From: Istiophorus platypterus
Lineage: Eukaryota > Chordata > Actinopteri > Istiophoriformes > Istiophoridae
DNA: 64,000 nucleotides
NCBI GenBank assembly: GCA_016859345.1
Contig: CM029134.1
Coordinates: forward strand, 12,912,560-12,976,559
Direction: 5' to 3'
Under the pieces are notes generated by a model, which made no database searches, was not told the origin of the DNA, and saw nothing but the letters and a program-made list of their open reading frames with translations. A program made the position numbers and the translations under genes. This document shows, in pieces, positions 1-11,023 of this stretch (position 1 is the stretch's first letter; every line of letters starts with the position of its first letter).

Positions 1-3000
1 CCCCGTCAACTCCACATCTCTCTCTATTTTCTCCAAGATATCCTGTGGGATTCCTCCCTCTGAAAACTTGTGTGGTTCCGTGTGATTCCGAGATCTTCTG
101 CTCCTCGGCTCTAGCTCAATCTGATCGATATAGTCAGAGATATTGTCTTCATCTCTGTCGTGATCGACTATTGGGAAGTCTCCATTGTCGCAGGGCCGAA
201 CGCTGTAATGGATGCTCATCCCCCTGTCCTTGAGGCTGCCATCGAAGGCACTGATGTCCCACTCACCTGAGAGTAGAGAAAGATGAGAGTCAATGTGACT
301 TGAGTGCACACACTGCCGCGACGTGACGGTCATTAAAAGACTGAAATTGTTTTTTATGGATTTTCATCCAAGAGCGGCAGCATATCCAAATGTCTTGTTG
401 TGTGTCAGTGCTGGGAAATAGGATGGTGGCTTTAATGCTCAACACTCCAAAAAAGGTTCAATTTTTTTAATACATTTCCGTTTCCCTCCCTGGACATGCA
501 CAAAATGGGGAACCACTCAAACATTGATCCCTGACATTACTAACAGTCAAAAACTACACAATGTACTTTTAATTTGTCACAGTTGTCATTCTACATGGGC
601 TCTCATTGGAGAAATGCTAGTCCCACACTAGTGATTAAAGCAAACCAGGGGTACATCAGGCTTGGTTCAGAAAGGTTAGATTTTGGACCTGTCGAAGAGA
701 CAGGTTTACACGGCCAAAATCTGAATCTGTGACCTTACCCATCAGCTCGGTCTCCATGGGAATGGTCATGCCAGTCATGGGGAAGAGGGTGAGGACGGAC
801 TGGTAGAGGCCTTGGTACTGGAACAGGTTTCCCGTGAAGTAAATGGAGAGGAAGTCGCTCTGGGTGCCCACGTTGGCCACATGCCAGAAGGTGACGTCAG
901 TTTGACACATCACGAACCGGCGTCCGCTGAACATGATACCGTTCACACCTGGAGAGGAAAGGAAACTCAAAGTAGTACACTGACACTGCATGCCTCATTA
1001 TTCAACTGGTCACCATCAAGAATAAGTAAACTCACTGTAGATGACATTGGAGTTGTAGAAATCAGGGTCTGCGGTGTTGGAGGAGCTTTGGCTGGACCTC
1101 TGCATGTTTTCCTTGAAGTACCAACTTCTGTTCTCATCATACACAGCGAACATCAAGCTCCACTCTTTATCTGGGCCCAACTGCATTCAACAATAGATTC
1201 AGTCAAAGAGACACAACATATGAAATTACATATGTGGAGGCAACAGTGTGCATTTTTTATTTTGAATTTTTTTGGATGGGGATTCTTGAACGTCCTTCTC
1301 ACCAAGCGTCCTCTGGTGTCGATGGCGTCATACTTGCAGATGAGCAGGGTGCCCACCAGCCCCGATGCCAAGTCCCTCTCTGGTGAGATGGTGCTCTGAT
1401 ACAGCTGGGTCAGACACTGGGGGTCTCCCTCCAAAGGTTCATCATCTGACGTTAGCTTCCAAATATAGCCAAACGTCCCGTTGGGGGGCACTCCCAAGGA
1501 GCGCAAGTCCTTCTCTGCATCTTTTTATTGAGACAAGATTAGATCAAATTTTGATGTTTGGAAGTTGGGTTTTTGCAGTAGCAGAGTTACAATCATACAT
1601 AATATGATGAAAAAATTTAACATCCAATTTTTGGTAGCAGAATTAATGATTTTGAGTAAATTTGCAAGCTTCTACTATTGATAATATTACCCTCTGTATA
1701 ATATAATTATAGTGCAACATTTCTCATCAAAATTCTTGATTAAAAAATGTTATCTTAATTTAATTTAGTGTTTTAATTTTTAAATGTCATAGGTATGTTA
1801 TAGGTATTAGTTTAATTTTAGTTTATATAATAATATAAGACTTCCTTGGGTATTTACACAGTAAACTAGTAATACTACATGATTTTATTTCATGTTCTCT
1901 TTTTTATGTGGTTTTGCAGCTTCCAAATGAACTTTCACACTCCGTCTTTCCAAATATATTGATGGCATTAGTTTGTTTCAACCCTTTCATCTCATTTTAA
2001 ATGATGATTTTCAAATTCTATGCATAATGGATTTAAACACCCTGGGAATTAAATATTTTTTTTCTGTAATATCTTTGCATTTGTAAATGAATGCCAGAAA
2101 ATTAATCTCTAGATATTTTTAATACCAACATCTTCTTCCTGTAAAACATTAAAATATTTTTGACGATTTATTTGCACTTCGGGGCGTATTAGATATATCC
2201 AATAAATGTGATTTGAAGTGGCTTGACTGTTAGCTCATGAGTTGTAGCAGCCAGGAGAAGAAATATCGTTGGTTACGTACCGTAATGGCAAGACCTTAGT
2301 TTACATTTACAAAAGACAGTGATTTTTTTTTAGTATTCCCTCATCCTCTGCCTTCTGGGGTGGTATGCAATGAAGCCTGGGGGTTAATGTCTGTGTTTGA
2401 CCTTACCATTCGGGTTTTTCTGCAGTGGAGAGATCTTGGTGAGGCCATTTGGGTAGATATTGAAAGGGCGACTGGCCAGGTTTTTGAAAATGATCTGGAA
2501 ACACAATTTAAACCAATGGAAGATCATCAGAAAGTCGATCAAAGAACTTGTGCTTTCACAAGTGCTACATACGTTTATATCTGTCTTTGTATAACTTTTG
2601 TTTCAGCACATATTTCTCATGCATGATTGGCCAATACCCATATTTTCCTGTCCTTAAAAATTTGACTCACGTGAAACTCATCTGGGACTTTTCCTTTCAG
2701 AAGTGGACCCAGCAACGTCTTGGCAGGGTTCTTCCTCTGAGTGAAAGATTCGTCTGTATATTCTACATAAACCACCTTCTTATACTTGTAACCAAGATGA
2801 TGGGGAGATGCGGGAAAGTATCTGGACTGCAGCTCGCTGATGTGGCCGAGAAAAAAAGACACACTTTAATCACTTCACCACAAACAATCAATGTAATTCA
2901 AATCAATTCGGCAAGTCACTTTCTTATTTTCTTCCACCTTCCCATCCTCAGTCTTTCCTACCTGTTTGTGGTATTGAGATGAGGAGCATAGTCCCAGGTG

Positions 3001-4174
3001 ACCTCTTCAGCGGCGATATAATGCTTCCAGACTTTAGAGCGGTGTCTGCTGGCTCTCACTTGCACTTGTGGCTTCTTAGGCTGAACGCTTATCGTGTTAT
3101 ACTCACCCTCTCCATCATCATAGCTATAATCTTCAATGTGATCATCATAATTCTTAACTTTACGCGGGTCAGGTCCCGGCAGTTCGGGGCATTTCTCCAC
3201 AGTGAAAAATGCGTTCATGCCATCTGGGTGGAACAGTAGTGCAGCATAACGATCAGAGTTCAGACTCAGAGCGAAGAGGTGAAAAATATTTTGATCAGGG
3301 TAACAGATTTATCTCCTCACCTTGGCGGTGAGAATGTATCTGACAGCTGATAAGGAAGCGGCCTGTGGTCATGGGTCTCATTTCTGCAGTGATGAAGGTC
3401 ATAGGGGTAATCTCCATGGTGACTTTACGGTGGGTCAAAACCTGAAAAAACAAAGCCAGTGCACTAGATTTTACTAAAGATGGTTTAAGAAAGTACATTA
3501 AATGATAAATTAGTAAAATTAAAAGCAGCAAATCAGGAATCATGTATTGATTTATGATGATAAATATTAATGTATTAATGTAATCATCAAACAGGAATTA
3601 AACTAAGTACAGAAAAGAGTCTTTCAAAGCACATGAGATTAACAAATACAATGTTAGGCCTCATATTTTATACTGTATAGTATATAATTATAGAAGCCTA
3701 CAACTGCATTGCAGTGTCTCTAAAACTGAAGTCCAGGTCAGGCTGAACACTCCACGCTTTTGGCGAGTGTGTTTTTGAGCCATCTGTGGCGTTTCTTGTC
3801 TGTTCATCCATCTTAAAGGACATTAGAGGACAATCACTTAACCAATCATATATGCAGTCGTTCATTTGTGCAAAACTAGAATAAGAGGCCCTGATTCTCA
3901 CAAATAGTGAAAAAATATGTAAAGAAAGTACAAATCATCGAGAAACCTGCACGTGTTCATTTGTTAATGCTTAATTTATTTCACTTTTCTTTTTTCAAAA
4001 AAATCTACTGTAATGATTTTTTCAAATCTGTTAGTTATAGCTCACTTTTATGTGAAGACTTGAAATACCTGCAGAGTGTGATCCTGAAACTGAATGGAGT
4101 GGATTTCTGGAGCTGTGCCCACCCCAATCATATGCCAAAACACATGATTATGGTCTTGACATATTTTCAAACCT

Positions 4175-4205
<31 letters not shown>

Positions 4206-7200
4206 AGCACACACATACACACACAGAAAGAAGGAGTGAAAATGAGGCCAAATTCCTTTGCAGACCACATACAACGAAGCCACTGATACACTGAGCACGG
4301 TGTCAGCAACACTTAACATTACAACACGACTTTGTGAAACAACCTCTCCCTCTGCCGCCAGTCTGGTTCATTACCGGGTAACGTAGAGTTGACATATCCA
4401 TTGATGGTGTGGTATTCCTTCCTGCCTTGGCCCCTCTTGAACTTCTCTCTGCTAATCCTCTCTCCGACCTCTCCATACCAGCTCTTGGTCTCATCAAACA
4501 CTGCAAACAGCAGGACGAACGCTGGATTTCTCCTCTCGCCTTCATCTGTGATGGCACCTGGGAAAACAAAAACACACCCACACACACACACACACACACA
4601 CACATACAAACAAACACACACACACAAACAATTAAAATGGAATGAGAAGTCTAAAGAGTAAGATGTGATGGTGTGTGGGTGTAAAATGCCATTGTGCAGC
4701 CAGAAACTTAGCAGTAAGGTAGTAAATCTATTTTAATATGGCCAAATGGCTCTTTTCAGCAACGGGCTGGGCTTAGTATGATGGGCTTAGGTCTGACATC
4801 AGCTGGAAACCACTAGTTTATACAAGGTTCAAAGCATCTGATGAAATTATTCCAGCTTCCTGTTAGTTCCAAATGTTTGCAAAAGTCCAACACAAATCTG
4901 TGTATTTCTCTACCTATACCTTTCAAAATACTGACTTGATTTGCAGATGAGCAAGACACCGATGAGTCCTGAGTTGACGTCTCGGACTGTGTCGACCTGG
5001 GATGAGTAGGAGTAGGTTAGGCAATCGGGGTCGCTGGCGGTGGGGCCGTCTTTAGGGCTGATGTCCCACACATACTCATAGTATCCTCCTGGAGAGACGG
5101 CATCATCCTCCTTCTCCCAACTGGCTGTGGAATCATCGTACCCGGCTCCTGGAAAGAACAGGAAAAACAGAACAGCGTGACTCTGTTGACTCCTCTTCAT
5201 TTACTAAGTAGCAGATGTGAGTGAAAGTAGGAAGACTACTGTTACTGCAGAGGACAGTAAAATGATGAATTAAATGAATGAAATTTGGTCTAATCCTCTT
5301 TGAGGGAAAATAAATACAGTTATTATGATTAGGTAAATAAATAATTACACAAATCAATCAGTCACATGCCATCACATATGAGAAAATAAGTGTTTTTCAT
5401 TTGGGAAGGTTTAAAATTTTAACTTTAGTTATGACAATTGTGTCTGGAATAAACTGTGTCTGTAAAAGACAGATTCAGGGGAAGCACTGACTCATGATAG
5501 TGTGTAATAATGACTTAAATCAGACACAAAACACAGACAGACACACACACATTCACATTCACACACACAGATGTACACACACACACACACATACAAACAA
5601 ACACACACACACAAACAATTAAAATGGAATGAGAAGTCTAAAGAGTAAGATGTGATGGTGTGTGGGTGTAAAATGCCATTGTGCAGCCAGAAACTTAGCA
5701 GTAAGGTAGTAAATCTATTTTAATATGGCCAAATGGCTCTTTTCAGCAACGGGCTGGGCTTAGTATGATGGGCTTAGGTCTGACATCAGCTGGAAACCAC
5801 TAGTTTATACAAGGTTCAAAGCATCTGATGAAATTATTCCAGCTTCCTGTTAGTTCCAAATGTTTGCAAAAGTCCAACACAAATCTGTGTATTTCTCTAC
5901 CTATACCTTTCAAAATACTGACTTGATTTGCAGATGAGCAAGACACCGATGAGTCCTGAGTTGACGTCTCGGACTGTGTCGACCTGGGATGAGTAGGAGT
6001 AGGTTAGGCAATCGGGGTCGCTGGCGGTGGGGCCGTCTTTAGGGCTGATGTCCCACACATACTCATAGTATCCTCCTGGAGAGACGGCATCATCCTCCTT
6101 CTCCCAACTGGCTGTGGAATCATCGTACCCGGCTCCTGGAAAGAACAGGAAAAAACAGAACAGCGTGACTCTGTTGACTCCTCTTCATTTACTAAGTAGC
6201 AGATGTGAGTGAAAGTAGGAAGACTACTGTTACTGCAGAGGACAGTAAAATGATGAATTAAATGAATGAAATTTGGTCTAATCCTCTTTGAGGGAAAATA
6301 AATACAGTTATTATGATTAGGTAAATAAATAATTACACAAATCAATCAGTCACATGCCATCACATATGAGAAAATAAGTGTTTTTCATTTGGGAAGGTTT
6401 AAAATTTTAACTTTAGTTATGACAATTGTGTCTGGAATAAACTGTGTCTGTAAAAGACAGATTCAGGGGAAGCACTGACTCATGATAGTGTGTAATAATG
6501 ACTTAAATCAGACACAAAACACAGACAGACACACACACATTCACATTCACACACACAGATGTACACACACACACATAGGCGACAACCTTCTCCTCACACT
6601 TAATATTACATGTTAATCTAATTAGATGTGTAATCCTGAACATGGCAAGAGCAGTTTATAAGATTATAACTAAACTCCATTACAAGAATCTACCCTGTGG
6701 CAGGAAGACACAAGCCGTTTACAGGAAGTGACTGCTCTGGATCTACTGTAGCATTAGGACATATGCCAGCATCTGCTGTGGAGGGGATTTACCCTCAAAA
6801 GCTTCTCAGATCAGGGATACTTGAGAAATTTGACAATGGATGTTGCAATGCAGAGGACACATAAAATTGGGAAGTTTTAACCACACTAGATTTCTGTATG
6901 TGTATTCTACAGAAAACTTAAAGACTGGCTGTTTGGCTCTAACTCATGGCAAAAAAATCTGCACACGCAAGATAATGATAACCGTTGCCCACTGCAATTT
7001 CTAAAGAATGAGGAAATGACTTTTTTGGCAAGAAACACCTCTTTCTAAGCAATAGTGGCACTCGAACATTAAACTCAAAGGGTCTTTGCCTGTCTTTCAT
7101 TTACTCATCTATGTTGAGACATGGACAACACATTTAAAAAATGAGTATGAGTCAAGGAGCTGAATCGGGTTCTTGCTCATCACTTTTGCCAAGAAGAACA

Positions 7201-8384
7201 GAATGCTCCTGGCTAAAGAACATTTTGTGATGTGGTGCATGGTATTAAATTTAAAATTTTGTCTTCAAAGGAAATGCAGAGTCTCCTCCGATCCAGCTCA
7301 CCACACCTTCAGACTGTTTCCAGTAGGTGATCCCCACAGGGCTGATACTGTAGGGCTGAGAGGCCAGGTTTTTGAAGTGGACCACCACCCTTTCACCGGC
7401 CAGGGCAACGATCACTGGGCCCTGAATACCTACGACCAGCAGACACAACTTTCTTTAGGATTTCATAGTAATCACAAAAAACCAAAAACAAAACAGAAGA
7501 TACGTGCTCTGAAACAGAACTACTGACTATGAAGTTTTGTTATTTGGGTTTCCACAAAATCAGCCTCCAAATCACTGTGTTAAATATAAAACAACTGGGA
7601 ATCTGACATTTCCATGAAATTCCATGATTTGGTCTTTTTGTTTCATCCTTTGATGTGTTCACGAACACTGTCGCTGGCTGTTAAAAGAGTAGCACTGCTA
7701 CAGAAAAATGTGATCATGTCAAAAATACAAAGATGCCGTACATTTGTGAACATCATCAGAGGCGACCTACCTGTCCATGCTGGTCTTGGCCTGGGGACAG
7801 TGAATGTGTTATCTGTGTACTCCCTGTAAACTGCCTTGATGTATTTTTGAGGCATATCTCTGGATCTCCCTCTAAAAAAAAAAAAAAAAATAAAAAATAA
7901 AAAATAAAATCAAAAAGTAAAATAAAATCCGAAACAAAAAAACCAGAATCAGTGAAACCAAATCCAATCAAATAATAAGAAAAGTGCCAGAAAACACTCA
8001 AAGACACCCATTTTAATTAAGCTTCGTATACTTGTCAGTGTTTTAACTAGTTTATAATTAATCACTGAGAAGAGTCACTTTTAAATGGACTGTCTTCATC
8101 CCTTTACACTTTATTTAACAGCACAAGTATTAAAAAAAAAAAAACAAAACCCTGACATTACCGAGACAGACACCCGGTGAGCTGCCCCCGTGGGCTGCTC
8201 AAAGCAAACCAAGAAATATTCACCTCTGGTCGGAGGATGGGTCAGCGCCGTCCAGGTAGATGTAGTCCCAGCCGATCTCCACGGCTGCCACATAATACTC
8301 CTTCACAGCGGGCGCAGGGCGCTGCGCCAGCCCGGCGGAGGCGCAGAGCAGCGGCAGCAGCAGCGGCAGGAGGCTCGGTCTCAT
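1..8384 (-). CDS. f8: f8, coagulation factor VIII (partial: 5' end through start of B-domain exon)
   Basis: Secreted plasma cofactor that accelerates factor IXa cleavage of factor X. Reading 8384 to 1, the exons are 8384-8224, 7871-7771, 7429-7307, 5148-4936 (with a second copy at 6135-5923), 4557-4375, 4172-4069, 3441-3321, 3223-2962, 2836-2671, 2494-2407, 1520-1303, 1180-1036, 948-739 and 266-<1. All junctions keep phase, giving 787 aa if one exon-4 copy is used. The N-terminus is a signal peptide (MRPSLLPLLLPLLCASAG), followed by the A1 and A2 cupredoxin domains. Family signatures are EYYVAAVEIGWDY, SDPDCLTYSYSSQV, LLFAVFDETKSWY, HYIAAEEVTWDYAP and RDLASGLVGTLLIC. An acidic tyrosine-rich linker precedes VQVR/AS, the likely thrombin site at the A1-A2 boundary. 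LEPR/SR in the last exon matches the A2-B site. Exon sizes 123, 213, 262 and 210 equal those I recall for human F8. I prefer this to factor V or ceruloplasmin/hephaestin because of these sizes and the DPDCLTYSYSSQ and EPRS motifs. An in-frame ATG at 8432 would precede the signal peptide and is less likely. The gene continues left of the window. Confidence 0.93.
4171..4226. repeat. (CA)n microsatellite in f8 intron
   Basis: A run of CA dinucleotides directly upstream (on the minus strand) of the exon starting at 4172. The TG-rich minus strand forms part of the acceptor region that ends in TGTGTGTAG. Confidence 0.9.
4590..6570. repeat. ~987-bp direct tandem duplication within f8
   Basis: Positions from about 4590 to 5576 recur at about 5577 to 6564, at an offset of 987. 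The offset becomes 988 after a single extra A in a homopolymer beside the exon (about 6150). The unit holds f8 exon 4 and its flanking intron. Both junctions fall in (CA)n tracts with the shared interruption ACATACAAACAAACACAC (about 4600 and 5588), which suggests unequal exchange or slippage between CA tracts, or an assembly join there. Confidence 0.95.
5923..6135 (-). other. f8: second copy of f8 exon 4 (A1 domain segment)
   Basis: This 213-bp block repeats the exon at 4936-5148, with the same acceptor and the same GTCAGT donor. I see no base difference inside the exon. It encodes the A1 stretch from AGYDDSTASWEKEDD to GLIGVLLICKS. Both copies enter and leave in phase 1, so including either one or both would preserve the reading frame; both together add 71 residues. 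Whether it is spliced in, or even real rather than an assembly duplicate, cannot be decided here. Confidence 0.85.
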
Positions 8385-9086
8385 GGCGCGGAGCGCGCAC
8401 CTGTCGGCTCCACCGCGTCCCAGGTCAAACATCTCTCCGGGCTCTGGCTCTCCTCCCTCCGGCTCGGGGACTTAAAGAGAAGGGGGCGTGGAGCCGGGGA
8501 GGAAAGGACGAGTAGCTGGGAAACCGGGGTGGCGCTGCGGGGGCGCGTCCGGGCGGCGGGGGGCCGAGGGCGTGCGGGCTGGCGCATGATAAAATCCGAC
8601 GAGAGGGAAAAGGAGAGAGGAGAGACCCGTTCCGGGGTCCGTCTGTTCCGGGGGCTTTGTCTGCCGGAGCCGATGGCTTCGTCGATGGTTTACACGGACA
8701 GTTAAAAGCAATTGATTAAAAATGAAAAAAGAAAAACCAAACATCTGGGTTACCAGGTTGTGAAAAGACAAAAAAAACCCAAAAGATCTTTCCCCAGGTG
8801 TTTATCCTGATTCATTTATTGGCAACTTGATATCATTTATAACTACATACTTGTTTGCCTTGAAAGTGAGGAACACATGAGTCTTAACTGATGGACCACC
8901 AACATTTAGAGCTGCGTCCCTCAATGGGTAATAAAGGATCTACAGAGCAGTGGTGGTACAGTACTAACCAACCATGAGTGGAGCCGTTTGTTATACTTTA
9001 TACATCTTTTATAGAATGTACCCTATTTGAAGATGGCTCCCTCGAGGGTATAGTGGTTCTTATCCACAGGTTGCTTGTCCAGTATA
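8385..9086. other. f8 upstream region
   Basis: 8385-8700 is GC-rich with many CpGs and is the likely f8 promoter and 5'UTR on the minus strand. A CTCTTTAAGTCC element near 8470-8482 is the only TATA-like site I see. The rest, to 9086, is AT-rich with no gene that I can support. Confidence 0.5.
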
Positions 9087-10128
9087 CAGTGTCCAGAGTT
9101 TTCGATCACGACCGGAATAATAATATAACATTTGGAAAGCTGTACATTTTTTTGTCCTTCAGGATCTGAGCTTAAGCACCTTCATTTTGATATAAGGTGA
9201 TTCATACTACATTAAGGTGCCATGTCTCAGCTTTAATTCCAGCCGGTTTGCATCGATATAGAAAAAAAACTGTGTGAGGAATACTGCCCCTTAAACACAT
9301 GGTGCCTAAACTTCAGGGGTTCAGAAGTGATTGGAAAGCTCTGAGTCATTTCACTGTTAGCTAATGAAAGAGGTCAGAGATGGCTCAGAGCTGACTGAAA
9401 TTCTCCACGTAGAATGAGGTTGAGTCATCTCTAAATATGAGAAGTGAGGAGGACAATGCACTTGAAGGTAATCATGAGGTTAAAAATAAAACAACAACAA
9501 CAAATCTATATAAATATAATCTTTTTTTGGGAGGTCAAAAGTAGGTTCACCAAAATCAGTAGTTGGGTTCACTCAAGTACCCCCCCCCCAAAAAAAAACA
9601 AGGATGAAGCAGCAGGATGAAGGTAAAGGTATAAAGGGGCCTTCTGTGAGCCCCGATTCATCCGAATGCATCAGAACTCACTGGGAAACATTTCATCATT
9701 CAGCAGGACAACGATCATAAACATGCGGCCAAATAAACCACAGAAGAAGAGGTAGAATATCCTCGACTGGCCGAGTCGGTCCCCCGATCTCAATTTGACT
9801 GGTCGGCATTTACTTGGTGAGGCGCAGACTTCAGGCAGCCGCCTACTGTAAAGGGTTTTACACAAAATATTAATTATGATGATTCTGTTTGACTTCATGC
9901 GTATCCGTCCAGTTACTTCTGAACTCCTGAAATTTGGGCACTATGTGTTTAACAGACTGTATCTGCCACAGTTGTTTGTACATTGATGCAAACCTACTGA
10001 AACACAAGCTGAGACGTCAATTTAATGATGTATCAATTACTACATTTAAAATTGAATGTGCTGAAGCTCAGAACCTAAAGAACAACAAAAAAAAAGTGCA
10101 ACTGTTCAAATATTTCTGGTCTTGACTG
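9087..10128 (+). mobile_element. decayed Tc1/mariner-like DNA transposon
   Basis: The element is flanked by TA dinucleotides (9085-9086 and 10129-10130). Its ends are long, diverged inverted repeats: the left arm (for example ATCTGAGCTTAAGCACCTTCA near 9160 and CTAAACTTCAGGGGTTCAGA near 9305) matches the reverse complement of the right arm (10060 and 9940 region). Between them, near 9690-9730, the plus strand reads FIIQQDNDHKHAA, which matches the DDE-region QQDNDPKH signature of Tc1 transposases and is followed by stops. Only a fragment of the transposase remains, so the copy is inactive. Confidence 0.75.
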
Positions 10129-11023
10129 TATGTTTGGGATTATACAGTGAAAGCAAAGCATTTTCCTCCCTCATAGCAATGGATAGATTATGTAATAATT
10201 TATATGGTTTAATGTCCCAATGAATTGATGAAATATGATTCATTTTGAGAAGGTTTTTGCTGTTGCACAGTTAATACATAACATGTACTAGAAAATAATA
10301 ATCACCCACACACACACCTAGAACAAATAACACAATTCAGCCCTTTGCTTTAAGGACACAATTAACTGATACACTGGACAGTTGTTGCTAGAGAAAATTG
10401 TGGTCTAAAACTATAAAAATGTCAAATGAAATGATTTCAGAATCCTCCACGACCTAAACACTCTCCAAATGTAAGCATGTGAGAGAACCGTCTTTCTATT
10501 ATTACGCTTTACTATCACCTTGTGGCGAATAAGAGGTACTAAAGAAATATGCATTTTTTTTTTCCCTTTTTAACAGTGATGAAGAGCAAAGTTTTAACCC
10601 TTTAAAAATCAAGAGGCAGGTTGCAATAAATTGTTCAGGTATTTTAATGCAAATGAAAAAAGTGTTTATAAAATAGTATGATAACATTATCTGTGACTCA
10701 GGTAGAATATGTTGACCACATGTCCGTAACACTAGTTTAAATAGTCAATAGAAACACAAGCATAACAAACAACAGCAATATATCACACTATTATGTAAAA
10801 AAGAAAATAAAAGATCGTTTTAGGTTGCAGAGCTCATATTGTACAAATAGCATTCTGGGCAGAAAGGCTCACCACAAAGTTTATAAAAATAGATGAGCAC
10901 CAGATATGGTGTGACAGTAACTGCTGTATATTTGGGTTAGACATAGTTTTATCAACCCAAACTTTGCACAAGAACATCGGAAAAAAATATAAATCTCTGC
11001 CAACAGAAATCTGCTGGATTTAA
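10129..11023. other. region 3' of the MORC3-like gene
   Basis: AT-rich sequence between the relic transposon and the MORC3-like stop codon. It should contain that gene's 3'UTR on the minus strand. A possible ATTAAA poly(A) signal (plus-strand TTTAAT) lies near 10633-10640. No other gene is seen. Confidence 0.4.

Noticed and set aside
4048..4661. Several ORFs on both strands with Cys-Val or Thr-His runs.
   Set aside because: They are translations of CA microsatellites or shadows of f8 exons.
1..8384. Assignment of the first gene to factor V, ceruloplasmin or hephaestin.
   Set aside because: The exon sizes, the DPDCLTYSYSSQ and EKEDD motifs and the two thrombin-type sites fit factor VIII best. 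No copper-ligand pattern of the oxidases was relied on or seen as decisive.
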